Source of the DNA: Chlamydiota bacterium
Lineage (GTDB): Bacteria > Chlamydiota > Chlamydiia > Chlamydiales > Rhabdochlamydiaceae
DNA length: 14,159 nt
Assembly: GCA_027348355.1 (NCBI GenBank)
Contig: DAIEPN010000177.1
Span: forward strand, 1 to 14,159
Direction: 5' to 3'
This document shows positions 1-7,380 of this stretch, one piece after another. Positions within the stretch are counted from its first letter, which is position 1, and the number at the start of each line of letters is the position of its first letter. The notes below the pieces were generated by a model. It ran no database searches. It saw nothing but the letters and a program-made list of their open reading frames with translations, and was not told the origin of the DNA. The position numbers were made by a program, and so were the translations under genes.

Positions 1-14
1 GAGGCAGTCGTACA

Positions 15-51
15 TAAAAAAAGCAACCTTACACAAAGATAAGGTTGCTTT
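15..51 (-). terminator. Rho-independent terminator downstream of the gene at 132-962
   Basis: A perfect 12-bp inverted repeat lies at 20-31 and 40-51, with an 8-base loop (32-39). On the minus strand the stem is followed directly by a T run (the A run at 15-19 on the plus strand). This is the standard layout of an intrinsic terminator for leftward transcription. It sits about 80 bases beyond the stop codon at 132-134. The plus-strand side has only TACT after the stem, so it probably works in one direction. Confidence 0.85.
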
Positions 52-131
52 ACTAAATAGAATCTAAAAACAACTAGTTGGATTGCAGCAAATCTAATTG
101 ATTTATTAGTTGCAGCTGCTACCTAATCCAT

Positions 132-962
132 TTAGAGTTTAGAAGAAGGGGGACCAAAACGGTTGATATTATGCTCTTTAGCTAAAACATGTTCAGGAAT
201 GTGAGCATCATCAATCAGCCCATAAATAAGCCTCATATGATTTCTAGCAGTCTGAAGATTCTCTTCAGCCAACGCATATTCAGGAGTGCCCTGAGTGCTC
301 GTATGGAACCTAGCATATGCTAACCTAATTTCAATCTCTGTAGGTACAACTTGTCCCACTGGTCTTAACTGCTGATATTTTGTAAGCAATTCTAAAGCAG
401 TACCATAATATCTCTTATCTCCTCGTAAAACATCTCCGCCTATTATATAAATTCCCGCAAGGCGAACTAAAGAAGATAAAATCAAATCAGGATATTCTTT
501 AAATGTATCTGAAGCTTTTAGAATTAATTCTTTGATGTGATTCAATTTATTATTAAAATCTACAATTTTTTCTGGAAGATAACCAAGACGAAGCATTTCT
601 CGTGCGTCATACATATCTACTTCAATCTTAGCAAATAAAAAAAATGGATCATTTGGAAACTCTTCAAATTTTTCACATTGTGTTCTCATTATCGAGATAG
701 CTTCTTTATAAAACTTAGTAATATTTGATGATGGGTAATTTTCCTCGTGCTTCTGAACCATAAATAAGCAATACCCAACTCTTACTTCAAATGCAGGTAT
801 GCCTTTGTATTTAGGAGCCATTTCACATAACAATTTGTAAGACTCAAAGTAATTTTCCGTAGTTTGATTTACTGATGCTAATACTAATTTATATTCATTC
901 GACTGTTCATATCCAGCAGGATAATGTGGTGGGAACAAGCCATAATTTGTTACAGAATTCAT
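132..962 (-). CDS. Hypothetical helical protein, 276 aa
   Basis: I do not recognise this protein. It has no signal peptide and no clear membrane segment. The predicted composition is strongly helical, with repeated aromatic and leucine-rich stretches separated by 30-40 residues (for example around residues 40-70, 78-115 and 175-195). That pattern resembles TPR-like or other alpha-alpha repeat scaffolds, but I see no clean TPR consensus. The start is an ATG with GAGG four bases upstream. A strong terminator follows the stop, and upstream is only AT-rich DNA and a dead insertion sequence, so it is probably transcribed alone. It could be a lineage-specific Chlamydiae protein or an effector-like cytosolic protein. 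That it is a real gene is well supported by its length, RBS and terminator; its function is unknown. Confidence 0.75.
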   Translation of the reverse strand: MNSVTNYGLFPPHYPAGYEQSNEYKLVLASVNQTTENYFESYKLLCEMAPKYKGIPAFEVRVGYCLFMVQKHEENYPSSNITKFYKEAISIMRTQCEKFEEFPNDPFFLFAKIEVDMYDAREMLRLGYLPEKIVDFNNKLNHIKELILKASDTFKEYPDLILSSLVRLAGIYIIGGDVLRGDKRYYGTALELLTKYQQLRPVGQVVPTEIEIRLAYARFHTSTQGTPEYALAEENLQTARNHMRLIYGLIDDAHIPEHVLAKEHNINRFGPPSSKL

Positions 963-1093
963 AAAACCTCTAATTTAATTTATAGAAACAAGAAAAACTA
1001 TACACTGATAAAACAATTAAATAAAGTTAAAAACAAATTTTATATAAATAATATTTTAAAATAAAATTATGCTTTTCCAATTTGTATCTGACA
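963..1093. other. AT-rich intergenic spacer
   Basis: This spacer separates the 276-aa gene from the insertion sequence remnant. It is made mostly of A and T, with no open frame of note and no clear hairpin. It should hold the promoter of the leftward gene at 132-962, but I could not find a convincing -35/-10 pair. Before the IS arrived, part of it may have been the sequence just beyond the kinase gene that now ends at 1907. Confidence 0.5.
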
Positions 1094-1910
1094 ATGAATC
1101 TATCCAACTAAAATTTTGAATATGCTATACTTTCCTCCTTGATTAAGAAGGACTATGACACTTAATCAACTATCCGATGAACAATGGCTCTTAATTTCAG
1201 ACCTTATGGACTGGGGTGTTCCTCTGGGAAGAGGAATACCTAGGAACGACCTGCGTAAAGTGTGGAACTCTCTTCTATTCGTTTTGACCCGAGGTTGTCG
1301 CTGGATTCATTTGCCGAAAGATCCTCCATTTTTGTCCCGCGTTCAACAGCTCATAAATGGTTAAAGCTGTGGAGTAAGAATGGTGTTTTGACAGGTTCTT
1401 AGTGGGATTTTGCAGATAGGTATACAAAAAGGAATGATTGACCTCGCACAAGTGGAAGTAGATGAGTCCTTAAAGGGAAAGGATCTTTACTTCACTTATT
1501 AATCGATGGTTTAGGCAATCCTTTAGCTATAACTACTACTTCAGCAAAAGGCGATGGAAGAAGAGAAATTCAATACCTTCTTGGGCAAGGGTCTAAAAGG
1601 AAGAATGATGATTCTGGAAACAGATCGAGGTTATGACTGCGGTTAGCTTCGACAAGTACTATTAAAAATGCAGATCCCCCCTAATCCCTTATATAAAAAT
1701 CAACGGTCGAAATACCCCTGATCAAAGGAGATCTGCGAAGTTTTTCATCTAACAAAATAACGCTGAATGCTTGAAAGAGCTTTTGCTTGGTTGAAGAGAC
1801 GTTGCAGACGTCTGCTTATTCGTTGGGAGCGTTTATCAGAAAATTGGACAGGATTTGCTAGGCTGGATGTTATTTATTCATGGATTTGCAATTTAGTTAG
1901 ATAGATTCAT
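1094..1910 (+). mobile_element. Degenerate IS5-family insertion sequence
   Basis: About 817 bp are bounded by inverted repeats: ATGAATCTATCCAACTAAA at 1094-1112, and its reverse complement at 1892-1910 with one mismatch in 19. Between them lies a single transposase reading direction that has decayed. The length and end structure fit IS5-family elements. No long target duplication is visible; a 2-bp AT is possible if the true ends are at GAATC. The right end overlaps the stop codon of the kinase-FGE gene on the other strand (1907-1909), so the element ends inside that reading frame. The family is assigned from the transposase remnants; the exact IS name is not known. Confidence 0.85.
1155..1904 (+). 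pseudogene. IS5-family transposase, broken by frameshifts and stops
   Basis: The first frame (1155 to about 1340) reads [11 protein letters not shown], then [21 protein letters not shown], which is the N-terminal helix-turn-helix region (DUF4096) typical of IS5-family transposases. The homologous reading then changes frame repeatedly. [18 protein letters not shown] starts near 1343 and stops at 1400-1402. The next part contains VEVDES (1401-1499, stop at 1500-1502). IDGLGNPLAITTTSAKGDGR lies in another frame up to 1636, and TDRGYDCG then LRQVLLKMQIPPNP follow, interrupted by stops. The C-terminal part (1767-1904) reads LERAFAWLKRRCRRLLIRWERLSENW, the Y(1)-region motif near the catalytic Glu. 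At least four frame changes and several stops mean it cannot make active transposase. AAGGA lies just before the ATG. Confidence 0.9.
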
Positions 1911-3778
1911 CTAAAGCTGACATCAGCGGCACATCTAAATCCATAGGTACCATTCATTGTACCAGGGTTGTTGCGGTGCCTATGAGCACATCGAAGGTCT
2001 TCCTTTAAACTTTTCCAACATCCCCCTCGAAGCACACGGTATATCCCTTGCAATGGTCCTTTAGGGTTATTAGGCTCTTGGACAGACACGTCATAGTAAT
2101 GGTAATCATACCAGTCTTGACACCATTCATAAACGTTTCCGGCCATGTCGTAGAGACCATACCCATTGGGTGGATAGCTTTTGACAGTAGTTGTATCAGA
2201 ACTAAAAAAATTTGCCTCAGAGCGTTCGATCGTAGACCCTGAAGGGTAGAGTGAATCAGAAAGTCCGCCAAAAGCGGCGATCTCCCATTCAGCTTCTGTC
2301 GGGAGTCTTTTCCCTACCCACTTAGCATAAGCTACCGCTCCATACCAGGCCACTCCGACGACAGGATGCTTTGCGTAACCGGATTCGATACTTAACTTAC
2401 CACCACTACGTTTAATTCTCGAATCCCGAAGCCTGATCATATCTAGGTTATTTGCATCTTTTTCCCCACCCATAGCTTCTAAAAAGAGGACGAATTGTTC
2501 ATTTGTGACAGGATGTATATCCAAAGCATAATCAGAAATCGTTACTTGATGGCGTGGCATCTCGTCACGGGCTCCCTGCTGACTACCACGGAAAAATGTT
2601 CCACCTTTAATAACAATCATTTCTGTAAGAACAGGCTCAATGACTTTTGTTTCCTCTTCTTGGCGATGGTATATGCCAACAGCTGCATCTCTTTGAAATA
2701 TGGCTCCGGGATCTGAATCAAATTCTGGGCGCACAATCTCTTGTGGTCGTAATATGGGAGTCAGTTCCTGTGTCCCATAAGCAGCTACAGTTTGGAGCAG
2801 TTCTTGATTTACTGCCTGAGAGGACTTACTTGTGATTTTTTTATCCAAAATCTCAGAAAGATCGATCGATTCGGTTTTTTTTATCGCAACTTTATTTTCT
2901 TTTGGGGATCTGAGAATATGTAATGCCTCTTGCAGAGAATTAGGTCTTTTTTCGGGATGTGGTTGCAATAAGAGGTTACAAAATTTATCCCATGAATAAG
3001 GAGAACTTGGTCTTTTTTCTGACGGAGGAGTAAAAGCCCCTTCAGGAAACTCGCCCATAAGAAGGTAATAAGCTAGAACTCCAAAGGCATAGATATCGGC
3101 TTTGAAAGTAACTTTTGTAGACTCCGATACCACTTTTTGTTCAGGAGCTAAAAAAACATACGACTGCAAGAAAGACCTCTGAAGCGTTGAGATCTCGCGA
3201 TGAGAACCTGGTGCTGCAGCAAGCGTCTCAGCTAAGGCATTGTACATCCGAGAGAGCAGGTATCCGGCACCTACTACATTTGCAAGACCAAAATCTGAGA
3301 GTTGAACATGAAGGCCCCCCGCTTTTTCTGCGATGACGATATTGTTTACTTTCAAACTAAGATGTAAAATCGGAGTTTCGAATTCTTTATGTGCGTAATC
3401 AAGGGCGGACGCAACTTGGCCTAAAATCAGTACGATTTCATCTTCGGAAAGCGGTTTTTTCCTTTTTTCCAAATATTTGGCAAGGTTCATCATATCTGAA
3501 TCTTCACCAAGGACACACTCTGTCACTAAATAGTAAAACCCTTCTGCAAAAGAAGCGCTATGTGTCAGAACAATATGAGGATGATCAAGGCCTGCAACAA
3601 GCGCGACCTCTTTTTCAAATCGTGTGACAAACTGATTATCTGCAGCGAGCTCTTCTGGTAAGACTTTGAGAACAAATGTTTTTTTTAAGAATTTATGCTC
3701 AGCTAAAAAAACGGTTCCTAAAGATCCCTCTCCTACTTTTTTAAGAATTGTAAAATCACCGATATTTTTTACGTTCAC
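1907..3778 (-). CDS. pkn1: Pkn1-like kinase-fold / FGE-sulfatase-domain fusion protein, likely degenerate active site
   Basis: The 623 residues hold a Ser/Thr kinase domain (about 9-290), a linker, and an FGE-sulfatase (C-type-lectin-like) domain (about 385-620), the layout of chlamydial Pkn1. Visible kinase motifs are the G-loop GEGSLG (16-21), Lys38, DFG (162-164) and APE (211-213). The catalytic HRDLKxxN loop instead reads HLSLKVNN (139-146): the base Asp is Ser141 and the Arg is Leu140, so phosphotransfer may be lost or weak. The FGE part shows RLPTEAEWE (491-499), GLYDMAGNVYEW (541-552), RVLRGGCW (581-588) and GFRC (613-616). It lacks the cysteine pair expected after RGGSW in true formylglycine-generating enzymes, so it is probably a binding fold. 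The start is GTG at 3776-3778 with AGAGGTGA before it, 13 bp after the upstream gene's stop, so it is co-transcribed. The stop codon lies in the end of an IS remnant. Partner and substrate are unknown. Confidence 0.88.
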   Translation of the reverse strand: MNVKNIGDFTILKKVGEGSLGTVFLAEHKFLKKTFVLKVLPEELAADNQFVTRFEKEVALVAGLDHPHIVLTHSASFAEGFYYLVTECVLGEDSDMMNLAKYLEKRKKPLSEDEIVLILGQVASALDYAHKEFETPILHLSLKVNNIVIAEKAGGLHVQLSDFGLANVVGAGYLLSRMYNALAETLAAAPGSHREISTLQRSFLQSYVFLAPEQKVVSESTKVTFKADIYAFGVLAYYLLMGEFPEGAFTPPSEKRPSSPYSWDKFCNLLLQPHPEKRPNSLQEALHILRSPKENKVAIKKTESIDLSEILDKKITSKSSQAVNQELLQTVAAYGTQELTPILRPQEIVRPEFDSDPGAIFQRDAAVGIYHRQEEETKVIEPVLTEMIVIKGGTFFRGSQQGARDEMPRHQVTISDYALDIHPVTNEQFVLFLEAMGGEKDANNLDMIRLRDSRIKRSGGKLSIESGYAKHPVVGVAWYGAVAYAKWVGKRLPTEAEWEIAAFGGLSDSLYPSGSTIERSEANFFSSDTTTVKSYPPNGYGLYDMAGNVYEWCQDWYDYHYYDVSVQEPNNPKGPLQGIYRVLRGGCWKSLKEDLRCAHRHRNNPGTMNGTYGFRCAADVSFR

Positions 3779-3791
3779 AGGGTCACCTCTT

Positions 3792-5843
3792 TTAGAGTAT
3801 TTGCAAAGCTTGTTCTATTTGAGAAAGATCCGTAAGGGGCGCTTCGCACCCATCTTGTCTACAAATATAAACAGCTGTCTTTCCTTCAACTGGCATCTTA
3901 TCTTGCAAAGCTGGGATTAAAGCCATAAGCTTACTATCCTTCGCCTCTTTCCAGATTAGAGCCATAGAGGGAAAATAATTTTCGAAGAAAATTCGAGAAA
4001 GAGCTTCTCTTCCTTCCCCTTTTTCATTAAGGGCTATGATAACGGTCGGAGCTTTATGGTCTAGATATCTTTGCAAAGCAAGTAAATTATAGGACGCTCC
4101 AGGCGGATATGCATCGATATAAGCCTTTGCAGCTTTTAAAATATCCTCTGCTTGCTGCAAATATTTTTCTTCTTGTGTAATTTGGTATAACCGCAAGAGA
4201 TTTTCGCAGTGCACTGCGTTTCCAGAGGGTTCAGCCCCATCATAAAATTCACATTTTCGAAAAACTAAGTTCTCGTCTTCATGAGTTAAATAAAAAGCGC
4301 CGCCAGGAACTTTAAATTCCTCTTCCAAAATTTTGGTCAGTTGTAAAGAGAGTTCAAGCCACTGACTCCCAAAACCACTCTCAAAAAGACTTAGAATCGC
4401 TTTTATAAAAAAGGCATAATCATCTAAATTTCCAGCAAAGCGCGCATCTGCATCACGATACCTGCGCAAGAGATGCCCATCTTTCAATAGGTTTTTAACA
4501 ATAAAACTGCAAGAAGCAAGAGCTGCTTTAGCATATTTCTCATCTTGCATTGCAACCCCCGCCTGAACAAGGGTATCGATCATAAGTCCATTCCACGCCG
4601 TAATGATTTTGTCATCCTTGAAAGGATGGGGCCTCTTACTTCGCGCTTCAAACAGTTTCTTACGGCAATGATCTAAAATCTGCGACAATTTTTCCTCTGA
4701 GACCTGCAAGATCTTAGCAAATTCATTTAAATCCATTGCCACATGAAGGACATTTCTTCCCTCAAAATTTCCTACGGTTGATAAACTATAATATCCGCAG
4801 AAAATTTGGCTCTCCTGCTTTTCAAGAATTTGCTCGATCTCTTGTATAGTCCAGGTGTAGAAAAGGCCCTCTTTGCCTTCTGAATCCGCGTCTTCAGCAG
4901 AATAGAACCCTCCTTCTTTATCTATCATATCGCGAAGAACATAGTCTATAACCTCGCAGCATACGGTTTTATAAAGTGGATTGTGCGTATATTTCCAAGC
5001 GTCTAAGTACGTCTTAGCCAGGATCGCATTGTCATAGAGCATTTTTTCAAAATGAGGAATGATCCATTTTGCATCTACTGTATATCTTGAGAATCCCCCT
5101 CCGATATGGTCATAGATTCCGCCCCTGTGCATCATTTGGAGTGTCAGCTCAACATAAAATATAGCTCTACTATCACCTTGTTTTTTTCCATAAGAAAGAA
5201 GCAGGTCCGCTAAATATCCTAAAGGGAACTTAGGCTCACCTTTCAATCCACCATTTACAGGATCAGTAAGCTCAAAAAACATTTCGATCGCTTTTTGCAG
5301 TTCAGAAGAGGAAGGAACCTCAATCCCTGAATTAGCAAAAGACTCTTTAAATATCTCAACAAGCCTACTAGCCTGTTCAACCAACTGTCCCTTCTCTTCA
5401 CTTTGCCACAGCTTTTGGATATGCAAGATAAATTGATCAAGTCCAATCAGTCCTTTCCTAGATTGCGCCGGCAAGTACGTAATTGCAAAAAAAGGCTTTA
5501 AGTCTGGGGTCAAAATCACATTCAGCGGCCATCCTCCCGAAGAGGAAAGTAGCGCTTGTGCAAAATCCATATAGATGTTATCGATATGAGGAAGCTCTTC
5601 CCGATCTACCTTGATACAGACAAAAACGTCATTCATCATCTCAGCAATGTGCTGATTTTCAAACGACTCTTTCTCCATTACATGGCACCAGTGGCATGTT
5701 GCATATCCAATAGAAAGAAAAATAGGCTTATCTTTTTTGCGCGCCTCTTCAAACGCTTCTTCCCCCCACGGATACCAATCCACAGGGTTATTTGCGTGCT
5801 GGAGTAGATAAGGAGATTTTTCTTTGGCCAGACGATTTTGCAT
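3792..5843 (-). CDS. yyaL: YyaL/DUF255 family thioredoxin-fold protein
   Basis: The 683-residue length is normal for this family (bacterial YyaL, eukaryotic SPATA20). The N-terminal domain (about 1-170) begins [24 protein letters not shown] and carries the thioredoxin-like motif CHWCH (Cys50, Cys53), followed by [11 protein letters not shown] and [16 protein letters not shown], all family hallmarks. The rest (about 200-680) resembles an alpha/alpha six-hairpin barrel, with [33 protein letters not shown] and DADSEGKEG. No signal peptide is present, so it is probably cytosolic. The biochemical role of the family is not established; a redox or sugar-related role has only been proposed from folds. 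The ATG lies 4 bp after the stop of the rodZ-like gene and has no strong RBS, which suggests translational coupling. The kinase-FGE gene follows 13 bp downstream. Confidence 0.92.
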   Translation of the reverse strand: MQNRLAKEKSPYLLQHANNPVDWYPWGEEAFEEARKKDKPIFLSIGYATCHWCHVMEKESFENQHIAEMMNDVFVCIKVDREELPHIDNIYMDFAQALLSSSGGWPLNVILTPDLKPFFAITYLPAQSRKGLIGLDQFILHIQKLWQSEEKGQLVEQASRLVEIFKESFANSGIEVPSSSELQKAIEMFFELTDPVNGGLKGEPKFPLGYLADLLLSYGKKQGDSRAIFYVELTLQMMHRGGIYDHIGGGFSRYTVDAKWIIPHFEKMLYDNAILAKTYLDAWKYTHNPLYKTVCCEVIDYVLRDMIDKEGGFYSAEDADSEGKEGLFYTWTIQEIEQILEKQESQIFCGYYSLSTVGNFEGRNVLHVAMDLNEFAKILQVSEEKLSQILDHCRKKLFEARSKRPHPFKDDKIITAWNGLMIDTLVQAGVAMQDEKYAKAALASCSFIVKNLLKDGHLLRRYRDADARFAGNLDDYAFFIKAILSLFESGFGSQWLELSLQLTKILEEEFKVPGGAFYLTHEDENLVFRKCEFYDGAEPSGNAVHCENLLRLYQITQEEKYLQQAEDILKAAKAYIDAYPPGASYNLLALQRYLDHKAPTVIIALNEKGEGREALSRIFFENYFPSMALIWKEAKDSKLMALIPALQDKMPVEGKTAVYICRQDGCEAPLTDLSQIEQALQIL

Positions 5844-5847
5844 ATCT

Positions 5848-6255
5848 TTAGAGGATACCTAAGTATTTTGCTAAATACCAAGCAAGTACCAGAATGATCG
5901 CAGAAGCGACTGCCCATAGCAAATTAGGGAACCACTTGACCCCCCCTCCCATACTGCCTCGCATTTCTAATGTACCAATACCATAGGAAAATTCGTGTTT
6001 TTCACTTTGGAAAAAAAAGGCCCTTGGATGCTCTTTCATCAATTGATCAATATTGAGCCCTAAAAATGATGCATACTGTTTAATAAATCCAGTTGCATAC
6101 ACACCTGAAATGAGTTGTTGAATGCACCCATCTTCGATAGCTTCCAAATAAGATGATCGAATGGATGTGGAATTTTCCACTTCTTTTAAGGAAAAATTCA
6201 ATTCCATTCTTTTCATTTTGAAAACTTCACCTACTGTCTTACTCTCTTCGTTCAT
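5848..6255 (-). CDS. rodZ: RodZ-like helix-turn-helix membrane protein, truncated form
   Basis: The 135 residues hold an N-terminal RodZ-type helix-turn-helix (about 7-75), with [32 protein letters not shown] and [17 protein letters not shown] short linker and one membrane segment (about 108-131) follow, and the protein ends four residues later. RodZ links the MreB cytoskeleton to the membrane and to peptidoglycan synthesis. The periplasmic domain of E. coli RodZ is absent here, as known for Chlamydia RodZ. I chose ATG 6253-6255 because GGAGGAG sits immediately upstream and the HTH homology begins there; an in-frame ATG at 6322-6324 would add 23 unrelated residues without an RBS. It is the first gene of the operon with yyaL and the kinase, and is divergent from RNase HIII. 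Confidence 0.88.
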   Translation of the reverse strand: MNEESKTVGEVFKMKRMELNFSLKEVENSTSIRSSYLEAIEDGCIQQLISGVYATGFIKQYASFLGLNIDQLMKEHPRAFFFQSEKHEFSYGIGTLEMRGSMGGGVKWFPNLLWAVASAIILVLAWYLAKYLGIL

Positions 6256-6267
6256 ACTCCTCCAAAA

Positions 6268-6282
6268 ATAGAGAACCTCTAT
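6268..6282 (-). promoter_or_regulatory. Short dyad in the rodZ leader
   Basis: ATAGAG and CTCTAT (6268-6273 and 6277-6282) form a perfect 6-bp inverted repeat around AAC. It lies a few bases upstream of the GGAGGAG ribosome site of the rodZ-like gene. It could be a small leader hairpin or an operator half-site pair, or simply chance. No regulator is identifiable. Confidence 0.25.
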
Positions 6283-6354
6283 CATGAAACTATGGTACCA
6301 AAATCGGACCAAACTTAAAAACATAATCTTCTTTTTCTTGCACTATCTTGTTTA

Positions 6355-6383
6355 TTGACACTCTCTCTTACATGGTTTAAGAT
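6355..6383 (+). promoter_or_regulatory. Sigma70-type promoter of RNase HIII
   Basis: A perfect TTGACA (6355-6360) is followed, after exactly 17 bases, by TAAGAT (6378-6383, four of six matches to TATAAT). Transcription would start near 6390, giving a leader of only about 15 bases before the ATG at 6405. The best upstream ribosome site is just GAGA, so a short-leader mRNA is plausible. Confidence 0.65.
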
Positions 6384-6404
6384 AGCTAAAAAATTTGAGA
6401 AATC

Positions 6405-7313
6405 ATGGAAAAACCAGAACCACCAGCCACCTTTGTAACAACAATCGATACGGGTTTAGCTCCAAAAATTCAAGAAGATCTTCTATCCCAGGGCTTTGAA
6501 ATTACTCACCCCCCCTATACGATTTTTGCAGCTTTAAAAAAAGGGGTCTCCTGTACTTTATACACTTCAGGAAAACTAACCGTCCAGGGAAAAGATAAAG
6601 ATCAGTTCATCACTTTTTATCTAGAACCAGAAATTATGCAAGAGCTAGCCTTCACTCATCCAGAGACGCTGATAAACTGGACGTCGCGAATTGGGATTGA
6701 TGAAGCTGGGAAAGGAGATTTTTTTGGGCCCCTATGCATTGCTGGTGTCCAAGCAGATGCAAAACAAATAGAATATCTCCTATCTTGCGGCGTAAAAGAT
6801 AGCAAGCAAATCAGCGACAAGAACATCCTTCTTTTAAGTAAAAAAATCAAAGACGCACTTCCCCATAGCATCGTTCGAATCCCTCCTGAGAAATACAACC
6901 AGATCTACGGGAATTTTGGAAATTTGAATAAACTTTTAGCTTGGGGTCACGCGACAGCCATAGCAGAGCTTGTGGATAAAACTCACTGTCACGAAGTAAT
7001 TATCGACCAATTTGCAGGAGAACATTTGGTGATCAATGCTTTAAAACAAAAAAAAATAATTGTGAATCTCTCTCAAAGACATGGGGCCGAATCAGACCCT
7101 GTGGTTGCCGCAGCTTCCATTTTAGCAAGAGCTGCTTTCTTAGAAGGACTAGAAAAGCTAGGAAACACAATTTCCTTCACTCTTCCTAAAGGAGCTTCCA
7201 AACAAGTTGTAGAAGCGGGGATCGCTCTTGTCCATAAACATGGACAAGAAATCTTGCAGGCTATTTCAAAAGCTCATTTTAAAACTACACAAGATATTTT
7301 GCGCAGCCTATAA
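6405..7313 (+). CDS. rnhC: Ribonuclease HIII
   Basis: This enzyme cuts the RNA strand of RNA/DNA hybrids and helps remove primers, R-loops and misincorporated ribonucleotides. The 302-residue length and two-domain layout fit RNase HIII. The N-terminal part (about 10-90) is the TBP-like substrate-binding domain, with a YTSGKLTVQGK stretch (53-63). The catalytic domain starts at GIDEAGKGDFFGPL. The four acidic residues are visible: Asp99 and Glu100 in DEAGKGD, Asp201 in IDQFAG, and Asp231 in ESDPVVAAASILAR. KDSKQIS (131-137) is also typical. Unlike RNase HII, the family has the DEAGKGD form and the extra N-terminal domain. It has its own promoter and is divergent from the rodZ-like gene; I recall the same pair being adjacent in Chlamydia. 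Confidence 0.95.
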   Translation: MEKPEPPATFVTTIDTGLAPKIQEDLLSQGFEITHPPYTIFAALKKGVSCTLYTSGKLTVQGKDKDQFITFYLEPEIMQELAFTHPETLINWTSRIGIDEAGKGDFFGPLCIAGVQADAKQIEYLLSCGVKDSKQISDKNILLLSKKIKDALPHSIVRIPPEKYNQIYGNFGNLNKLLAWGHATAIAELVDKTHCHEVIIDQFAGEHLVINALKQKKIIVNLSQRHGAESDPVVAAASILARAAFLEGLEKLGNTISFTLPKGASKQVVEAGIALVHKHGQEILQAISKAHFKTTQDILRSL

Positions 7314-7321
7314 CTCTTTTG

Positions 7322-7350
7322 TTGAAACATACGAAAAAACTTTTTAGAGT
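7322..7350 (+). promoter_or_regulatory. Sigma70-type promoter of the secreted oxygenase
   Basis: TTGAAA (7322-7327), a 17-base spacer and TAGAGT (7345-7350) make a plausible housekeeping promoter in the 67-bp gap after RNase HIII. AAGGAG at 7368-7373 is a good ribosome site for the ATG at 7381. The oxygenase can therefore be transcribed independently, although no terminator separates it from the RNase gene. Confidence 0.5.
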
Positions 7351-7380
7351 ATTCTATCGTATAACCTAAGGAGTTATTCT

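Noticed and set aside
1155..1364. A 69-residue open frame that could be read as a small intact gene
   Set aside because: It is the N-terminal piece of the broken IS5-family transposase; homology continues downstream in other frames.
1907..3778. Diversity-generating retroelement target, because the C-terminal domain has the FGE/C-type-lectin-like fold
   Set aside because: No reverse transcriptase, template repeat or adenine-biased variable repeat is present in the window.
6256..6324. An upstream in-frame ATG extending the RodZ-like protein by 23 residues
   Set aside because: It has no ribosome site and no family similarity, whereas the ATG at 6253-6255 has GGAGGAG next to it and starts the HTH homology.
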